In this document: positions 63,475 through 64,000 of the stretch, piece by piece
How positions within the stretch are numbered: position 1 is the first letter of the stretch
Layout: every line of letters starts with the position of its first letter
Assembly (NCBI RefSeq): GCF_013166595.1
Contig: NZ_JABKKG010000011.1
Coordinates: forward strand, 1 to 64,000
DNA length: 64,000 nt
Source: Palleniella intestinalis
GTDB lineage: Bacteria; Bacteroidota; Bacteroidia; Bacteroidales; Bacteroidaceae
Reading direction: 5' to 3'
Position numbers and translations under genes: made by a program
Notes under the pieces: model-generated
The model's database searches: none
Told to the model about the DNA's origin: nothing
Seen by the model: the letters and a program-made list of their open reading frames with translations, nothing else

Positions 63475-64000
63475 TCATCTATCATTATGTACCTTCATCT
63501 CACAATACGAAACTGCATCATAGAAAGTCTGTCCTTCAAATACAGGCCTTAGTCTGCAATTCTTCATAATACAATATGTATTCAGCTTGCAATCTTTACA
63601 ATCAGTCAAAACATCAAGAGTAGTTCCTCCCCTATAAATATCCCATTTTGATGACTTCCAAATATCACAGATGTCTTGAGATAAAAGATTTCCAATTTTA
63701 TATTCTTTATGCCCAACTCCAAATATACATGGATAAACATCAAAATTTTCATCCAATGCAAACAATGAATTCCCTGCCGAGCAGGCAATTCTATTTATAG
63801 AAGAAGTTAACCTCATTGTTGAATCATCAGCCAAAATTAATCGTTCACCATATTTCTTCTTTTCCAAGCACAACTGCTGAATAAACTTATTTTCATTATC
63901 ATCTAATATTAAATCTGTATTATAAGCAGCTCTACCTACAGGTCTCAGACGACTTACAAACAAAGAGTCCGCATTTAATTCTAATAAGACATAATCTATA
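63475..64000 (-). CDS. Radical SAM/SPASM peptide maturase, C-terminal part (partial)
   Basis: The frame is open from the stop at 63475 to the right edge, giving 174 residues of the C-terminus. LELNADSLFVSRLRPVGRA is the end of a radical SAM barrel. The SPASM domain follows: Cys in ACSAGNSLFALDENFDVYPC and the cluster DCKDCKLNTYCIMKNC (C-x2-C-x5-C-x3-C), then SYC, ligands for auxiliary iron-sulfur clusters. Such enzymes modify peptide side chains. The CxxxCxxC motif lies outside. Base composition is much more A/T-rich than the next two genes (about one third G+C in sampled lines), which hints at separate origin. Confidence 0.85.
   Translation of the reverse strand, partial: IDYVLLELNADSLFVSRLRPVGRAAYNTDLILDDNENKFIQQLCLEKKKYGERLILADDSTMRLTSSINRIACSAGNSLFALDENFDVYPCIFGVGHKEYKIGNLLSQDICDIWKSSKWDIYRGGTTLDVLTDCKDCKLNTYCIMKNCRLRPVFEGQTFYDAVSYCEMKVHNDR

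Overview
The window looks like a chromosome segment of a Bacteroidales bacterium, most probably Prevotella or a close relative. The evidence is gene content: several TonB-dependent receptors, a MurF-Alr fusion, an Fkp fucokinase/guanylyltransferase, a HmuY-type haemophore, NigD-like and DUF4924 proteins, and proteins with type IX secretion-like C-termini. Promoters also fit the Bacteroidetes pattern TTG/TTTG-N19-21-TAnnTTTG. No rRNA, phage, plasmid or CRISPR locus was found. The only tRNA seen is tRNA-Arg(TCT).

Layout. 0-6 kb: rubrerythrin tail, a TonB-type receptor with a His-rich tail, a PAP2 phosphatase with a long structured leader, and a hexuronate-type MFS transporter. 6-16 kb: GH28 pectinase, murF-alr and fkp on the minus strand, with fucP diverging from fkp, followed by a ThiD-like/AraC fusion. 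16-28 kb: DUF5686 protein, pyridoxal kinase, tRNA-Arg, a PqqD / S24-S26 peptidase / HprK-like cluster, a solitary sigma region 4 protein, prfC, rfbD, DUF4924, LysE transporter, then ROK kinase and Sua5 on the plus strand. 29-40 kb: AAA_14/DUF4143 ATPase, a MITE-like palindromic element, ClC channel, fmt, truA, an EamA transporter, and a haem-uptake operon (hmuY-like, TonB receptor, membrane protein). 40-47 kb: two very large secreted proteins, one an M6 protease. 47-59 kb: housekeeping genes (lpxH-like, DUF59, radC, GT2, efp, rpmH, PASTA, rluD, ddl, acyltransferase), a NigD-like lipoprotein and a fucose-isomerase-like protein. 59-64 kb: the end of a probable RiPP locus (radical-SAM/SPASM maturase, outer-membrane receptor, C39 peptidase ABC exporter) that runs off the right edge.

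The most unusual signal is not a gene. Five intergenic arrays near 0.4, 16.1, 30.8, 39.8 and 52.1 kb share a degenerate unit with an exact 22-bp period, built on the palindrome AAAGGTNACCTTT. All five read the same way and lie 9-16 kb apart. Other candidates are a ThiD-type pseudokinase fused to an AraC domain, a 342-bp nested-palindrome element with apparent 7-bp target duplications, and the PqqD/HprK-like cluster.

All calls come from reading sequence and translations by eye. No database search or folding program was run. Start codons marked as revised are inferences from signal peptides, overlaps and promoter positions.
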